Assembly: GCF_024868665.1 (NCBI RefSeq)
Contig: NC_079914.1
Location: 2,524,094 to 2,588,093 of the forward strand
Source: Triplophysa rosa
Taxonomy: Eukaryota > Chordata > Actinopteri > Cypriniformes > Nemacheilidae
Length of the DNA stretch: 64,000 nt
Direction: 5' to 3'
In this document: in pieces, positions 10,749 to 23,113 of the stretch
Position numbering within the stretch: position 1 is the stretch's first letter
How the letters are laid out: each line of letters opens with the position of its first letter
The notes under the pieces: model-generated
Told to the model about the DNA's origin: nothing
The model's input: only the letters and a program-made list of their open reading frames with translations
Databases searched by the model: none
Program-made: the position numbers and the translations under genes

Positions 10749-13233
10749 GTGGCATCATCGACTCCTACTTCTGATTGGTTCTTACGGTTTGGAGGCTGCT
10801 ATCTGATTGGACACTAGCTGTAAAGCCCGCCTCCACATCGAACGCTAACCACAAAAATGAAGAATTATTTTTAACAGATCCCCCATAATATCCCGCTAAC
10901 ATCGCACTGCAACTGCAGTTAGAGGGATGACAGCATATAGGCTTATAGTAGTGCTGAGATGAAGGATGTACAGTTTTATTAAATGACAATGAGTCACAAA
11001 ACATATTTCACTGCTGTGGTTAAACTTACACTTTGCTCTTTCATGGCAGTCACAAACGTTAAGCACAACATTCTGTCCAAAGCAGAACAGAAAACGAAAG
11101 TGGTCCTTACTTTAGATCGCCGCCTACTGGCCAACATGGTGTATTATATGCAGAATTCACTAATTTCTTGACCTCTCTTCATTTAGATGTAGCCTATCTG
11201 AGAGGAAGCTATTAAAAACGTCAAAACATAAAATCCACATATACATCGATAAAACCAACCCAAAGGCTAAACATTATATAAATCTAATCCTAAAATCGGA
11301 TTGTTTAATAGAATCTTGTTCCAGAACCAACAAGGATGTTGAAAAATAATCACGTTGTGACTGTACTTTGTTATAAAAATATGAAATAAGTTTAATTTTA
11401 TTTCTTAACATTCTGTTTCCGTTCATCTGTCAGGGACAATATTTTCCACCAGAAGCATGACACTTAAAAAGTTATAAAATGATGTACAGTACATCTAGTG
11501 TAGTTAAAATGTAATACTCAAGTCTGCTATATTGTATAAACAGTCAATCAGCCGAACCTTATAAAGCCTTCAGCTGTGAATAAGGAATGTTTAATAGTGA
11601 TTTACCTTCAACGTTGGTTGCAGGATGTTGTGACAATGAGTCGAATTGATGTAAAATGAGATACAGAGCGCTGGTCTACCTCCAGAATACAGCAAATGCT
11701 TAACCACCACTACTGTGGTTTTCTTGCTGGCTACATGGAAAATATAACTGAAAGTAGTGAAACTTGCATGTGTCTCCATTTGTCACCCCACGGTTTATTA
11801 AATAGGCCATATCACATTTGAATTAGATAATCAAGTTCACGTGGGCGCTGGAAACTCTGAAGCGTTCAACATAAACTGGTCGAAGTCGTACACCTCTCAG
11901 GCAATTTGCATATTGTGCGGTGTGAAATGTTTGGTTTTGATGCCAGCTGAAATTTCTGAAAGGAGCAAGTCTTCGTTTTCTCCAGCTCTCTATTTAGAAA
12001 GAAAGCAGCATTTCTACATCAGCCCTCCTACACCAAACTGCCATCAAATGCAACCACATGAGATGTTATCTTGGTGGCCGTATACATACACGCCTGCTCA
12101 AACACAGGCGTGCACGCAGCGATATTCAGGATTGTGTGAAAACTGCCGAAGCGAGATGTTTCTTTTGGTGCTGTTTGCATTTTTTACGCATCTTATTTAC
12201 ACATCTTTTATTAACTATATAATAATACAGACAATATTCAAGTACAGTTCCATCTCAAACTTCCATATGTACAGAGTACATTATTCAAAAAGTTTCATGG
12301 TAATATTTTTATGAACAACTGAATACTCAAATAGTGTTAAAATACACAGAAGCATTTTAGTAGCAGTAACATATAGTCATAACTAGATTTTTGCACAAGG
12401 TGTTCTGAGAGGTTTTAATCAAGTTGCAATGTGGTTGCTTGGGTGGTTGCTAGGCTGTTCTGGTAGTTGCTAGGGTGTTAGGATTTAGACGATTTCATCA
12501 GACGCATGTGCCTGGCCCAAAGTTAACTTCGGGTCTGTGTTTGGTTTTCAGTCTGGCTAGTAATAATGTTTTTTTCATATTTAATTTATATTCATTTTAA
12601 TTTAAACTAATATTTTACTGTATATTAATTGTCTTAAATTCATTTAAAACTACTCAACAGTTATTGATGCTTTGCAGATGTCCACCGGAAGTTACGTTTG
12701 GCCACATAACATTTATGTTGTTGCTGCTGAAACCATCGATAGGATTGGTCAGTTTCTGCCTCTATATTTTACTCTATAGGGCCCACCCAAAAGATTTGAT
12801 CAGAGGCCCAATACAATTTAGCGACCACGTAAAACAGCAATAATCAAGTAGAAAGTTCCTTCTTCATGCATGGGGGCTTCTGTGGTTAGCACCTCTCTGT
12901 GACTCAGTGTTACAGTTTGTGGAATGTTTACAGTGTTATTGTGATCAAAATAACACCGCATTAACACTTTCAACTCATGGTTTGGTAAAATATGGAAAAA
13001 TCCAATTTCTGGTTAAATGAACATAGAAAATTCTCACATCTGACACAACTATGGATCTAAACCACCCAACTCATCATTGGTTTATAAATTTTACTCAACC
13101 ATGGATTAAAATGACCCAGCACGTTTTAGAGTATAAGAAGCATGTATGAAGCATCGGTATAATGTCCCACATATACTGTATATTGCGTGTACAGCAAACA
13201 TGCAAGTGAAAAAGTTTAGTGGACAAAGTGTGC
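10749..13233. other. Intergenic between RTP and pdcd1, no gene recognised
   Basis: No exon with family similarity was seen. Near 12429-12478 there is a degenerate minisatellite of the GGTTGCTAGG/GGTGTT kind common in fish. The 157-codon frame at 11841-12314 ends in AT-rich hydrophobic sequence and looks fortuitous. Confidence 0.4.
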
Positions 13234-16200
13234 TCATGGTTTCGATCTCGTGACGGGATGTACTCGCTGTTTATCTCTCATCCGCCCACCTGGTGTCTGT
13301 TTTTGCTGAGGGAAAATGATAGCAGCATATTCCACACCATCTTGGGCATTTGATGTCACCTCAACAGGTTTTACTTTGTCATCTCTTGTAGGTCGGTTTT
13401 GAAAGTCTAACTCTCCGTACTCCACACAGCTGACGGTCACAGCATCGGGTCTCCTACAATCCCTCTGCAATCAGTTCAGGACTATACAGTTAGCATTTGA
13501 ATTGAATGTGAAATATAACCTGAGTAAAAAATCATTGAGTTTAGATAAAGTGGTTGGAAACGTACTTCTGTTGAGCCGTTGCTTTGGGTTTGAGGGTTGT
13601 CTGTGGATGGACAAAACAGATACAGTTCGATAAGCAACTCAATAACCATGAATTAAGCCACTTTAGCTAACTGCCTAAGTTACAGCTCAACAAAATATAA
13701 ATGCCTTAAAAAAAACTACCTGAAAAAAAAACTAAAACTGTAATAAAACACACCATAACAACCATCCAAACTCACTTATCCGCTGCATCTCAGGCCATGG
13801 GCTATAATGTAAAGTAATGAAGCATTGGGTGGCTTTTGTGAGAAACAGACTGATATTGCTTCAGAAGAATTTAGCACAATTTAGTTAAATGTTACAAATA
13901 TTTGATTTTTGGGCATTTGTAGCTTGACAATCACTGATCGAAGTCTGCTTTTGCTGTATGTAGACAGGGGGTGCGCCCTTCTGCTAACTGATCGGGGTAG
14001 TGAAATGAGGTTTAGCAAATGATAATTGATGAACTTTCATTTTTGGTAAATTATTCCATTGTGTGTCCACCACCAAATAGTCATTGTAGATCTTGTGTGC
14101 CCATTTACAGACTTCAAACAGAATTGCCACTAATGTGCCTGGGGGGTTGGAAATACGTCAGCGTGGCTCTTTTTGCGAAAAAACTGTAGGTATTTATTAT
14201 GTATGCATATGTGTTAATAAAAGCACCGTGCTTAGTTGTCACCAGTTTTTCCAATTAAAAAAAGCACATGACCAGAAACATAAAAAACATCTGGGTTCAT
14301 TTTTATAACACTGTTATTTAAAAAGTTTAGGGTCATTGCTGTACAAGTTCTACAATATTTTATATAGTGATCCTACAGCCGTGGAAAAAATAAGTGACCA
14401 CGTAAAAAATATTTTCGGTTTTACCTGAATTTACAATTTACAGGTACGTGTTTAAGTAAAATGATCATTAATCAGTAATTTCCCACAAATTCCAAGTATA
14501 CAATATGGTCGAAATATCAAAAAAGATGCAATATTTGTAGATTATGAATGCTGAAAAAGTTCATATTTATGTTAAACACAATTCTAATGTTTTGAGTGTA
14601 TTTTAGGATCAGTTCAAAAATGAATATTTAATGGAATATGCATGATTTTTCTCAACTTTCATTCGTCTCTCAGTGTTTTACATTGCTGGTGGGTGATTTT
14701 ATGATATTAGGTCTGTTTCTGTTGAAAATTCAACACACTGGATTGGAATTGACACAATACATGCAAAAAATGCTGAATAAAGGAAAAACTGGAGTGCTCT
14801 CTTAACTTTTTCTCACATTATATTTTCACATTTTACAATAATAAACTACATGAATTACATACAATAACAAACTAAGGGAAATGTATTCTGACAAAATTAA
14901 TCAAAATTATGTTTAGAATTGACATTGTATTAGCTTCGGTATAGTCACCGTTAGTCTAAAATTTGCAAAAACAAAATGTCATTTTATCAAGCAACTTACT
15001 CTGAGATCTCACTCTGAGATGCATTGCATTAAGTTCACGTCTATTCTGGGCTTTTATTGGCTTCTTTTGGGGGGTCCAGTTTCTTGTCATGGATTTCAAA
15101 AACATTTTTTTGTAGTTTTATTCAGAATTTGTTTTATTGACTCTATTGACTTTTAGGATCATAAAAAAACACCTCAGTCAAGTGACACTAAACTTTTAAA
15201 GGGTAATGTATGTTTTTAAACAATTTACATTCTCGCATAAATACTAGCACACATACCTTGTTTTCTTGAGTAGATCCAAAGGAGCCAAGACAGCAGGGCC
15301 ATACATAAACATATAAATAAAATGACTGATGCACTGATATAAATGAAGAAGGTTTGTGCTTTGGATGTCTCCGGTTTAATGATATCGCCTTTTGTATTCA
15401 AAGATGTCCTATTTTCTGAAAAAAAAAAAAAAAACTTCTAACACTTGTACACTTGTCTAATACACATTTAATGTTTCCTCAATACAACATTATAGTTCAA
15501 GTGAAAACCTACCGTTTGTTATATTCCGTGGTTTCACTGCAAAAGTGATTTTATTACTAAGAACCAGAGGTTTGGCCCCATCAAAATGCAGCGAGACATG
15601 ATATCTTCCTTCATCTTCCAATGTGATATTTATGATGTATAATGTTGCAGTACTGTTATCATCCACATCGCTGAGTACAAATCTTGCAAGGCAATGTTTG
15701 CTAGTTTGCTTGCAACTCCCAATCTTTTGGTCATTTTTGTGAAGAAGAGGCATGCTGGAAAGACTATTGATACCAGGATCTTCAAACTTGAAGTTAACGG
15801 TCACATTTTCTCCTGTTATACCATGGACTGTTATACTATTATCATACCTAGATTCAGCTGAAAATTAAAAAAAAACACAGTCACTTCAACATAGCACTCC
15901 ATCAAAGGACAATGAATCATGCATCATTATACATTTTTATTGTTAAATAAATCTACATGTTATCTCTTTATCACCAAAACAGCATGCAAACGTTTTGAAA
16001 CTCTTAACGGTTGTTTTGTGTGTTAAGTCACATTTTCGATGAGTCAGAGGAAATTCTTTTGCATTTTTCTAGAATTCTTTGAAGCCTTTCAATCAAATTA
16101 TGTTTTGATGAATTTATTACGTTTTCATACGTCCACTACAATTTTCTGACACCTGGTGCTTTAAAATCATCACAAAATGGAAAAGTTTTGTTAATTGAAG

Positions 16201-16523
16201 CTTTAGCATAGTTTGCTTGCAGATGCCAATTGTTTTTATCATTCAGTTTTACAATGCTGTGACAGGAATTGTCCAAAAATGCCCCAAAACATCTTTTGGC
16301 CCACTGTCTCTATTTTAAGCTGTCAATTACAAAGAAAAAACAACAACAACAGCATTGTCTTAAAAAGAGAAATAGATTTTTACAAGTTTGAATGAAAGTA
16401 TCAATAAATGATAAATGAGCAAAAGGCAAAACCAAGATATAATTGTGACAGTCGCTTACCTTTAAGAATCGAATACACCATGAATAAAAGTTGTATGAGA
16501 GTTTTTTTGAGGTCACACTTCAT
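13234..16523 (-). CDS. pdcd1: PD-1 (programmed cell death 1) orthologue, five exons
   Basis: Minus-strand exons: 16460-16523 (signal peptide), 15513-15857 (Ig V-like domain), 15257-15415 (stalk and membrane segment), 13566-13600 (35 nt) and 13234-13464. All junctions are GT-AG and frame is kept, giving 277 residues (human 288). The five-exon layout, with a tiny fourth exon, matches human PDCD1. The tail has VEYGELDFQ with Tyr217 and VEYAAIIFP with Tyr247, mirroring human VDYGELDFQ and TEYATIVFP. The membrane segment is about 159-184. PD-1 dampens T-cell receptor signalling through SHP-2 recruited to these tyrosines. Oddities: the B-strand and F-strand cysteines of the Ig fold are replaced (Phe44, Val109), leaving only Cys70 and Cys77; the second motif lacks the ITSM Thr. 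N-glycosylation sequons are numerous. Another ITIM receptor is possible but unlikely given the synteny with RTP and nmur1. Confidence 0.87.
14377..14815. mobile_element. Tc1-like non-autonomous element in pdcd1 intron 3
   Basis: The left end ACAGCCGTGGAAAAAATAAG and the right end (GGAGTGCTCTCTTAACTTTTTC) resemble the outward ends of fish Tc1 elements of the CCGTGGAAAAAATTAAGAGACC type. The interior is non-coding and AT-rich. Borders are approximate. Confidence 0.5.
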
Positions 16524-16952
16524 GCTGTAGACGTGACAGCAATTGGAACCACACGAGACGCAAACTCTTTCTCGTTTCTGCTGATTTATGCTTTACTGTT
16601 GTTTATGAGAAAACCTTTGGCTTTCAGGGGGAGGTACAGACAGGAAGACTCTCAACAGATTCTCTTGCAGCAGCATGGCAGGTTTTTTTCCCTTCTTTTT
16701 TAACTTCCGCTTGTGTTGAGAAATTGGAGAGATTTTAGATTTCAGGATCCTATTCAATTGGCAAATCACAATCTCGCCACAAGACCACCAGCAGACGACC
16801 CCAAGTTTCACAAACCCACAGAGGAAGTGTTTGGGTCTTTCTCTAGCAGACATTATTTTTTTTGCATTAAAGACCACAAAACAGAGTTCAAAATTGTTCA
16901 AAAGGTTCAAAAGCTTATAACAAAGCTACAAGATGGCATATATAAGCGCGCA

Positions 16953-16958
16953 CACATG

Positions 16959-16988
<30 letters not shown>
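16953..16988. repeat. CA microsatellite
   Basis: About 17 CA units in the roughly 1-kb divergent interval between pdcd1 (minus) and dynlt2b (plus). Confidence 0.95.
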
Positions 16989-16989
<1 letters not shown>

Positions 16990-17441
16990 TTAATGGGTCG
17001 CATGTCAGCAACTAAGTTGCGGGTGTAGAAAGTCTTTCATTTTAATCTTTGAATCTCTTATTAAAATTTTAATTACTAATTCAACAATTTCATTAATTTA
17101 ATTACTAATTCAACTATTTCAAAGAATAATGATTATATAGACTTCACAGTCTTATTTTAATCTCCTCCCTGTTTAAATTTATTATGTTTTAACACACTTT
17201 TTTGCTTTTTTACTGTATGAACACTGAAAACGTATTTTAAACACAAACAAGCGCTTAGAGATCACATGCGCAGATTGATCGTGGTATGACATCAAACACC
17301 GCGAGAGCAGACTGCTCTGTACGCTTCTCAGTCTCTCTCACGGTACTCCAATGTCATAATTTGATCAAACATGCGCAGCGCATGAGCACAACCCACTTTC
17401 TGCGCATGATGCCAGGCCATTTCCCGGATGTTACCGAGCAG

Positions 17442-17458
17442 GTTGTTATCATGACAAC
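17442..17458 (+). promoter_or_regulatory. X-box-like palindrome upstream of dynlt2b
   Basis: GTTGTTATCATGACAAC lies 67 bp before the dynlt2b start codon. The half sites GTTGTT and GACAAC fit the two halves of the RFX X-box, which drives ciliary genes, but the spacer is 5 nt rather than the usual 1-3. Function is inferred only. Confidence 0.35.
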
Positions 17459-17524
17459 GACAACGCTGAAATCTCACCACGCGTTTAACGTCTGTATGCG
17501 GAACGCTTTACGTTTATTTCATTC

Positions 17525-18595
17525 ATGGAGACTAGCGCGAGCTCGTATCTTATTAGACCGAATTATAAACACAAGTAAGACAAACTCGCTTTTCTTGCAA
17601 ATGCTTGAATGCTAACTTTAGCTACAGCATCCAGCTAAGCTGTACATAATGACGTGTTTAAAACCTAGTAACGTTAACCGCTTACTTTGCACAATATTTG
17701 CGTTTTATTCCTCTTTTAAACTGTATTTACCCGATAATATTTACACCAGACTTATTAAGTTACATTATTCCTGTCGCAGGTTTAAGGCAGGGGTGGCAAA
17801 AGAGTATATGAGGGAAATCCTCAGAGAAGAGCTGTCTGGAGTTCAGTATAACCCAGAGGAGATCCCCACACTGTCCAGATCTTTAGCAGACTCGATTAAA
17901 AACAAACTGAAAGGTCAAACACTTATGTGAAAACATATACAGTATAGGGAGATACATTATAAACAGATACATTATAACTGCATGTGTTGTTTTGTAAATG
18001 AACAGCTCTTGGTTTTGAAAGATACAAGCTCATCGTGCAGGTGGTTATTGGAGAGCAGCGAGGAGAGGGAGTCAAGTAAGTGCAACGCTTACAGTACATG
18101 TTCACATTCTTCAGTGCTTATAGATCTTTAAAGATTATTCTATAGATGTTGCTCTTTCATAGATTTAATGAACTCTAATGCAGACATTTATGAAATTTAC
18201 GACTCTTTTCTCCAGAAAAATATGTGAGACTCAGGAGACTAACATTTGATCTCCATTTAATCTCATCCTGAAGTGACTGGCATTATTAAACAGTTAATCG
18301 TGTCCAGTAATATAGTTTCAAAGTCTTACTATAGGGTGTTTACAGTTGTCCAGCCAATGTATAAAGATTTTTCACTGAATGCGTTTTGTTCATAGGATGG
18401 CTGCACGCTGTTTTTGGGATGCAGACACGGACAGCTACGCTCAAGAGATGTATATGAATGTAAGTGTGACCTGACTTGCAGGAAAATGTTTCTGAGATGT
18501 GATTTTTGTTCCCTGCCCTCTCATATTTTTGAGTTATGTCTTTTTAGGACAGCTTGTTCTGTGTAGCAGCTGCTTTTGGTGTCTACTATTACTGA
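17525..18595 (+). CDS. dynlt2b: Dynein light chain Tctex-type 2B (TCTEX1D2), five exons
   Basis: Exons 17525-17574, 17780-17913, 18006-18075, 18396-18459 and 18548-18595 join in frame to 121 residues (human 142, with a longer N-terminus). Diagnostic segments are YLIRPNYKHKFKAGVAKEY, NPEEIPTLSRSL, GFERYKLIVQVVIGEQRGEG, ARCFWDADTDSYAQEMYMND and SLFCVAAAFGVYYY, each matching the human protein closely. It is a light chain of cytoplasmic dynein-2, which powers retrograde intraflagellar transport in cilia. The start ATG at 17525 is chosen because it opens the conserved YLIRP block directly and is followed by a perfect donor. The exon 2 donor is weak (AAAG|GTCAAA); all others are standard. It is divergent from pdcd1, about 1 kb away. 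Confidence 0.94.
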
Positions 18596-19076
18596 TGGAA
18601 CAGAAGACTCAGATCACCAAATATATTATTTTATTTATTATAGTAACTTACTATTATTTCAGTTATGTTCATGTTTACTTCTTTGGCATTGACGATACTG
18701 AAAACATCTAAAGGTTTGTTAAAAATGGTTTTATATAAATATTTGTATTATCATTTTGTGTTTGGCATTTGTACAGTATATACTTTTATTGTACTTTTGG
18801 ATGGTTTCTACAGTAGTGGTTGGTTTCTAAGAGCACCCACGTGTTTCTATAGCTACATACTTACTAACTATATGTGGATTCACATAAAACCTAACATTTT
18901 ATGTGGATGTGTGAAAAATAACTTCAGTGCGTTCAGTGTGAACAGCCAGGGTGGATTTCAATTTAACTCAACTTTCGATATTATGGTATTTACATTTTCA
19001 TGTATACTGGGGGTGTGTGATGGTTTCACACTGTTGCAAGTTTTTTCCTGTTTACAAAACGATTTTAAGAAAAGAA

Positions 19077-19082
19077 AATAAA
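19077..19082 (+). other. Putative polyadenylation signal of dynlt2b
   Basis: AATAAA about 480 bp after the dynlt2b stop, in an AT-rich 3' UTR that contains a fortuitous 138-codon frame (18665-19081). Confidence 0.5.
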
Positions 19083-19499
19083 GCTGTAAGCTTCATAAGC
19101 AAGTGTTTAGTGGTTTGTTTGGCGCTCATTTTAAATATGCAAATGAAAGGACATTGGACACATGGACATTTATGTAATAGTGCTCTTTACCCATGTCACA
19201 AAGTTTTTTCTCAAATAGTATATGAAAACACACATGCAAATCTGTAGTTCTTGCTTGACATTATATACACAATGTTTTTTCCATGCTGTCTATTGATTTC
19301 CTGTCATAAGTAATACACTATTACAGCCTTGAACTTGTGACTTATAAATACATTAGCAAATTAAATGATATTTCTATAGCCATGTATTACATAATTTTTA
19401 AAAACTTTTCCTACCGTTATTGAGATTTTCCATCATTTGCACAAAATAATTCCTGCAATTGAAGGTTTTTCCATAATTTATGACACGACTTGATTAGTT

Positions 19500-20247
19500 T
19501 TTTCTGCAGGCCATGTTTTCACTGTTATGAAGTAAGGAGTGCCGTTATGCCATCTTTTGAAAGAGATCCAAAAACAAGTCTACAGTCAACGCAGCCATCT
19601 ACCAGGAAATTTTAGAGCTTTTCATGCTTCCTTCTGCTGACAAGGATCTTTATGGAGATGCTGATTTCATTTTCCAGCAGGACTTGGCACCCTCTCACAC
19701 TTCCAAAGGCACCAAACGCTTGTTAAATGACCATGGTGGTACTGTGCTTGATTGGCCAGCAAACCCGCCTGACCTGAACCCCATAGAGAATCTATGGGGT
19801 ATTGTCAAGAGGAAGATGATTGACACCAGACCCAACAATGCAGATGAAGGCCGTTATCACAGCAACCTGGGCTTTCATCACACCTGAGCAGTGCCACAGG
19901 CTGATTGCCTCCACGCCACGCCACATTGATGCAGTAACTCATGCAAAAGGAGGCCCAACCAAATATTGAGTGCATAGAAATGAACATACTTTTCAGAAGC
20001 CTGACATTTCTATTTAAAATATACTTTGTTTTATTGATCTTATGTAATATTCTCATTTTCTGAGAAACTGAATTTTGGGTTTTCATTATCTGTAAGCCAT
20101 AATCATCAAAATTTCAAGAAATAAAGGCTTGAAATATTTCACTCTATGTGTAATGAATCTATATAATATATAGGTTTCACTTTCTGAAATGAGTGACAAA
20201 AATATTAACCTTTTTAATGATATTCTATTTTTTTGAGATGTACCTGT
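19500..20247 (+). pseudogene. Tc1/mariner transposase fragment
   Basis: From about 19575 the frame reads STVNAAIYQEILELF, then QQDLAPSHTSKGTKRL and WPANPPDLNPIENLWGIVKR. These are the second catalytic Asp block and the DxxE block (PDLNPIENLW) of Tc1 transposases. A frameshift near 19848 moves the C-terminus (ITPEQCHRLI, HAKGGPTKY) into another frame. A degenerate right terminus (TTGAGATGTACCTGTA) lies near 20232-20247. The DNA-binding N-terminal half and left terminus are missing, so the copy is dead. Confidence 0.85.
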
Positions 20248-23113
20248 ATATTTTCTAGTTCTGTTTTTTCATTATTATTTTACAATTTTAGTTAGGCTAC
20301 GTGGACTCGGTGCGCTGCACCATTGATTATTGTCACACACAAACAAGCACAACGAAAAACCACAATTCACACAAACACACAGCTCTGTCTAATGCGCTAT
20401 TCTTATTATTCTTAGCACAGGCCGATTTTTTCGTAGCACTTTTGTTTTTTGTCCGGTCGGGCAAGTAAAGTTCTCTCTCACTTGCCCATACAAAACATTC
20501 ACTTTTCTCAGACAAGTGGACAAGAGTTAATGTCGAGCCCTGTAACTTATAATAACTTATAGCTTACTAACTTAAATAATAATAATTAATAGTGTAGTTA
20601 ACCATGCATATAATGCCACTGATATGGAAGACATCTTGCAAGCTTGTTCAAGTAAGTTTAACCTTTACTTACTCATAAATCAAAACCCACTATTCCAAAA
20701 ACCTATTTATAAAAGACACTCAAAATAAATTAGCTTTATAGCTTGGCCTTTGAATTGACATCATGACTGAACGCTCTGGGGGGTAGGGGGACTCGTAAAA
20801 TGTATCTGCTTACTTGAAGCTACGGCTATAATGGATTCTAGTACTTTGACTAAGCATTAACTTTTCATCACCACTAGCCTGATTCTTTTTTTTTTTTGCT
20901 GGAGAATATACAGAAAAGACCTTCAACCCTGCATAGATTACTTTGGCCTAAATGTCATCACTGTCTAGAAGTGTTTTCATCTTCTAGTAGCTGCTGCATA
21001 TCCCAAAACTGACCTTATGTGAAATTGCATTTCAATATATTTCTAATGTATAATAGGAGTATCCACGAATACCATTAATTCCCAATTTTACAAACCAGTC
21101 ATCTTTTAATTATTTGTGTATGAAAAGTAAAGATCTCTGGTGATCTTAAAATATAGTCATGGGCTCATATTTCTTAGGCAAAAGAGGGGAAAATATGAAA
21201 TGTAAGTATAAACGTATAGAAAGGACTTGTCATATTTTGCCCTCTAGGTTTTCTCTTTGACTGTCCACATGTCTTTGTTTTAACAATGTTTGTGGTGCTG
21301 AAAAGCAGTCAATGTGATGGCCACAATGACAGTGATTTTAGCAGTGAAAGCCCATGGGTGTGATAATAACAACCACATGTCTCTGCAGATCAAACTCTGC
21401 CAAACAAAAAATAAACATTATGCAGAGAAATGTTTCACATGACGCCACAGTCAAACCTTGGAGACCTTAATAAAAAGGTCAGAATCTTAATGTGGGGGAA
21501 AATAATGAGATATAGAGCTCCTAAAGGAGAAAAGAGTTATTCGGTGATGGGTAACCGTGGTAACTGGGATTTTCCAACAGTGGCCATAAATGTTGTCATC
21601 CACTGTATCTAGAATTGAAAACAATATCTTTTGAATACTAAATTGCCTCAAAAGCTTTGATCAGTATATCCAGGCATAATGTACTTGTCTCAGTAAGATA
21701 AAAGGGAGTAAAGCACAGTTATTATTTAGGTAAGAGTATCACATTGCTTCTCCTCATTGAAAATCTGAAGAATAAAATAATTTTGTGTTTCTTACCTGAA
21801 ATTCTTTTTTCTCCAAGATGACATTCTGTCATATTCACACATTGATATAAATGTTCTTTGTCAGGATGGTCAGAAAACATAATGTATCAATTTGCAATGC
21901 TATTAATTTAGCAAGAATAACTGCATACATTTAATTTTAATGTCATGGGCTGGGTTTCCCGAAACCTTAACGCTACGTCATTCTTAAGTTATACCTTAAG
22001 AGTGGTAGCGATATCTTCTTATGAACGACGTTGTGATACGAAGGTTTCGGGAAACCCAGCCATGGTTATTATGACATACCATGACATGTAGACCTACCAC
22101 GGTGGCAGTACATTAAATGGTAAATTAGGTTCTATTGCCACCGGATGTGACTTTTATGAAATATATAGATATATAAAATAAAATAAGAAGCTTTAAATAG
22201 TCAAACAAGAGGTTTGAATAGCAGTAGGTCAATACAATACAACAGTCGTGTTCTGTAGAAATCCACAAATCAGAGAAGTCGCTGTTACCATGGAGAGGTT
22301 GAAGAACCATACACTGACAGCCTATAGCCATTACACATTATTACACATCTTATTGTATTTTTATCTTAACTTGTGCCTCTCTTAAAATTTTAAATGGATC
22401 CAATTCATGTTCAGTCAAATTAATTTAATGCAGAAATAAAGCTAGCTAGTATTGTAAAGTACTATGCATTTGACCAATATCATTATCGGTATCGGACGAT
22501 AGTTGTTTGTTAAAATCGGTATCGTATCGGCCAAAAAAAATCCTATCTTGCATCCCTACTTACTAGGGAATAATAAAAGGTTTTTAATAAAGTTTGTCAG
22601 AGGCTTGGTGGTGCTGATGTTGATATCGAGCGACCGTAGAATCAAAAATAGCAAATACTTCGTTAATTTGTAAAGATGATCTTGATAGACAAAACGTGTA
22701 AGTATCATAAACCTTTGTTAATTACAGATCTTATTTTTTTGTGATCTTTCAGAAGTCTATGGGGAAAATCCGTCCACTTTCGGTCGAAGAACCTAGTGTG
22801 CAGCTAACTTCCGGGTTTGCCTACAAAAATATGTCATTCCTACACCAGCCTTTTCACAGCGGTGAGTTTGGTACGTTTCTCTGGAAATGTCAGTTTGATG
22901 TTAGCTGACTTCAACAGACAAAGATAAGTACATAAAAGAACCAACAATTGTTTCAAACATAGATCACGATAGAGAGACAAAGGTTACGAATTGCAGCTTT
23001 TAGCATACAGAAGCTTAACTGAGAACGCAATGAGTGCTTAATACAATACAATCAAAGTTCATGTTGTTTTCTTAGGATGAGGTGGTCTTATTTTCCTGGC
23101 ATTCATATACATT
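20248..23113. other. Intergenic between dynlt2b and nmur1, no gene recognised
   Basis: AT-rich sequence with short, unsupported frames. It contains the palindromic MITE at 21948-22061. Around 22750-22870 there is sequence of a kind dispersed in fish genomes (TTCCGGGTTTGCCTAC), without clear borders. Confidence 0.4.
21948..22061. mobile_element. Short palindromic MITE (GGCTGGGTTTCCCGAAACC ends)
   Basis: A 114-bp element with about 22-bp perfect inverted ends (GGCTGGGTTTCCCGAAACCTT). ATG occurs on both sides (21945-21947 and 22062-22064), a possible 3-bp target duplication. It has no coding capacity. Confidence 0.75.

Noticed and set aside
11841..12314. 157-codon open frame
   Set aside because: Composition drifts into AT-rich hydrophobic sequence, with no splice context and no motif; likely chance.
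18665..19081. 138-codon open frame after dynlt2b
   Set aside because: Lies within the AT-rich 3' UTR of dynlt2b and ends at its polyadenylation signal.
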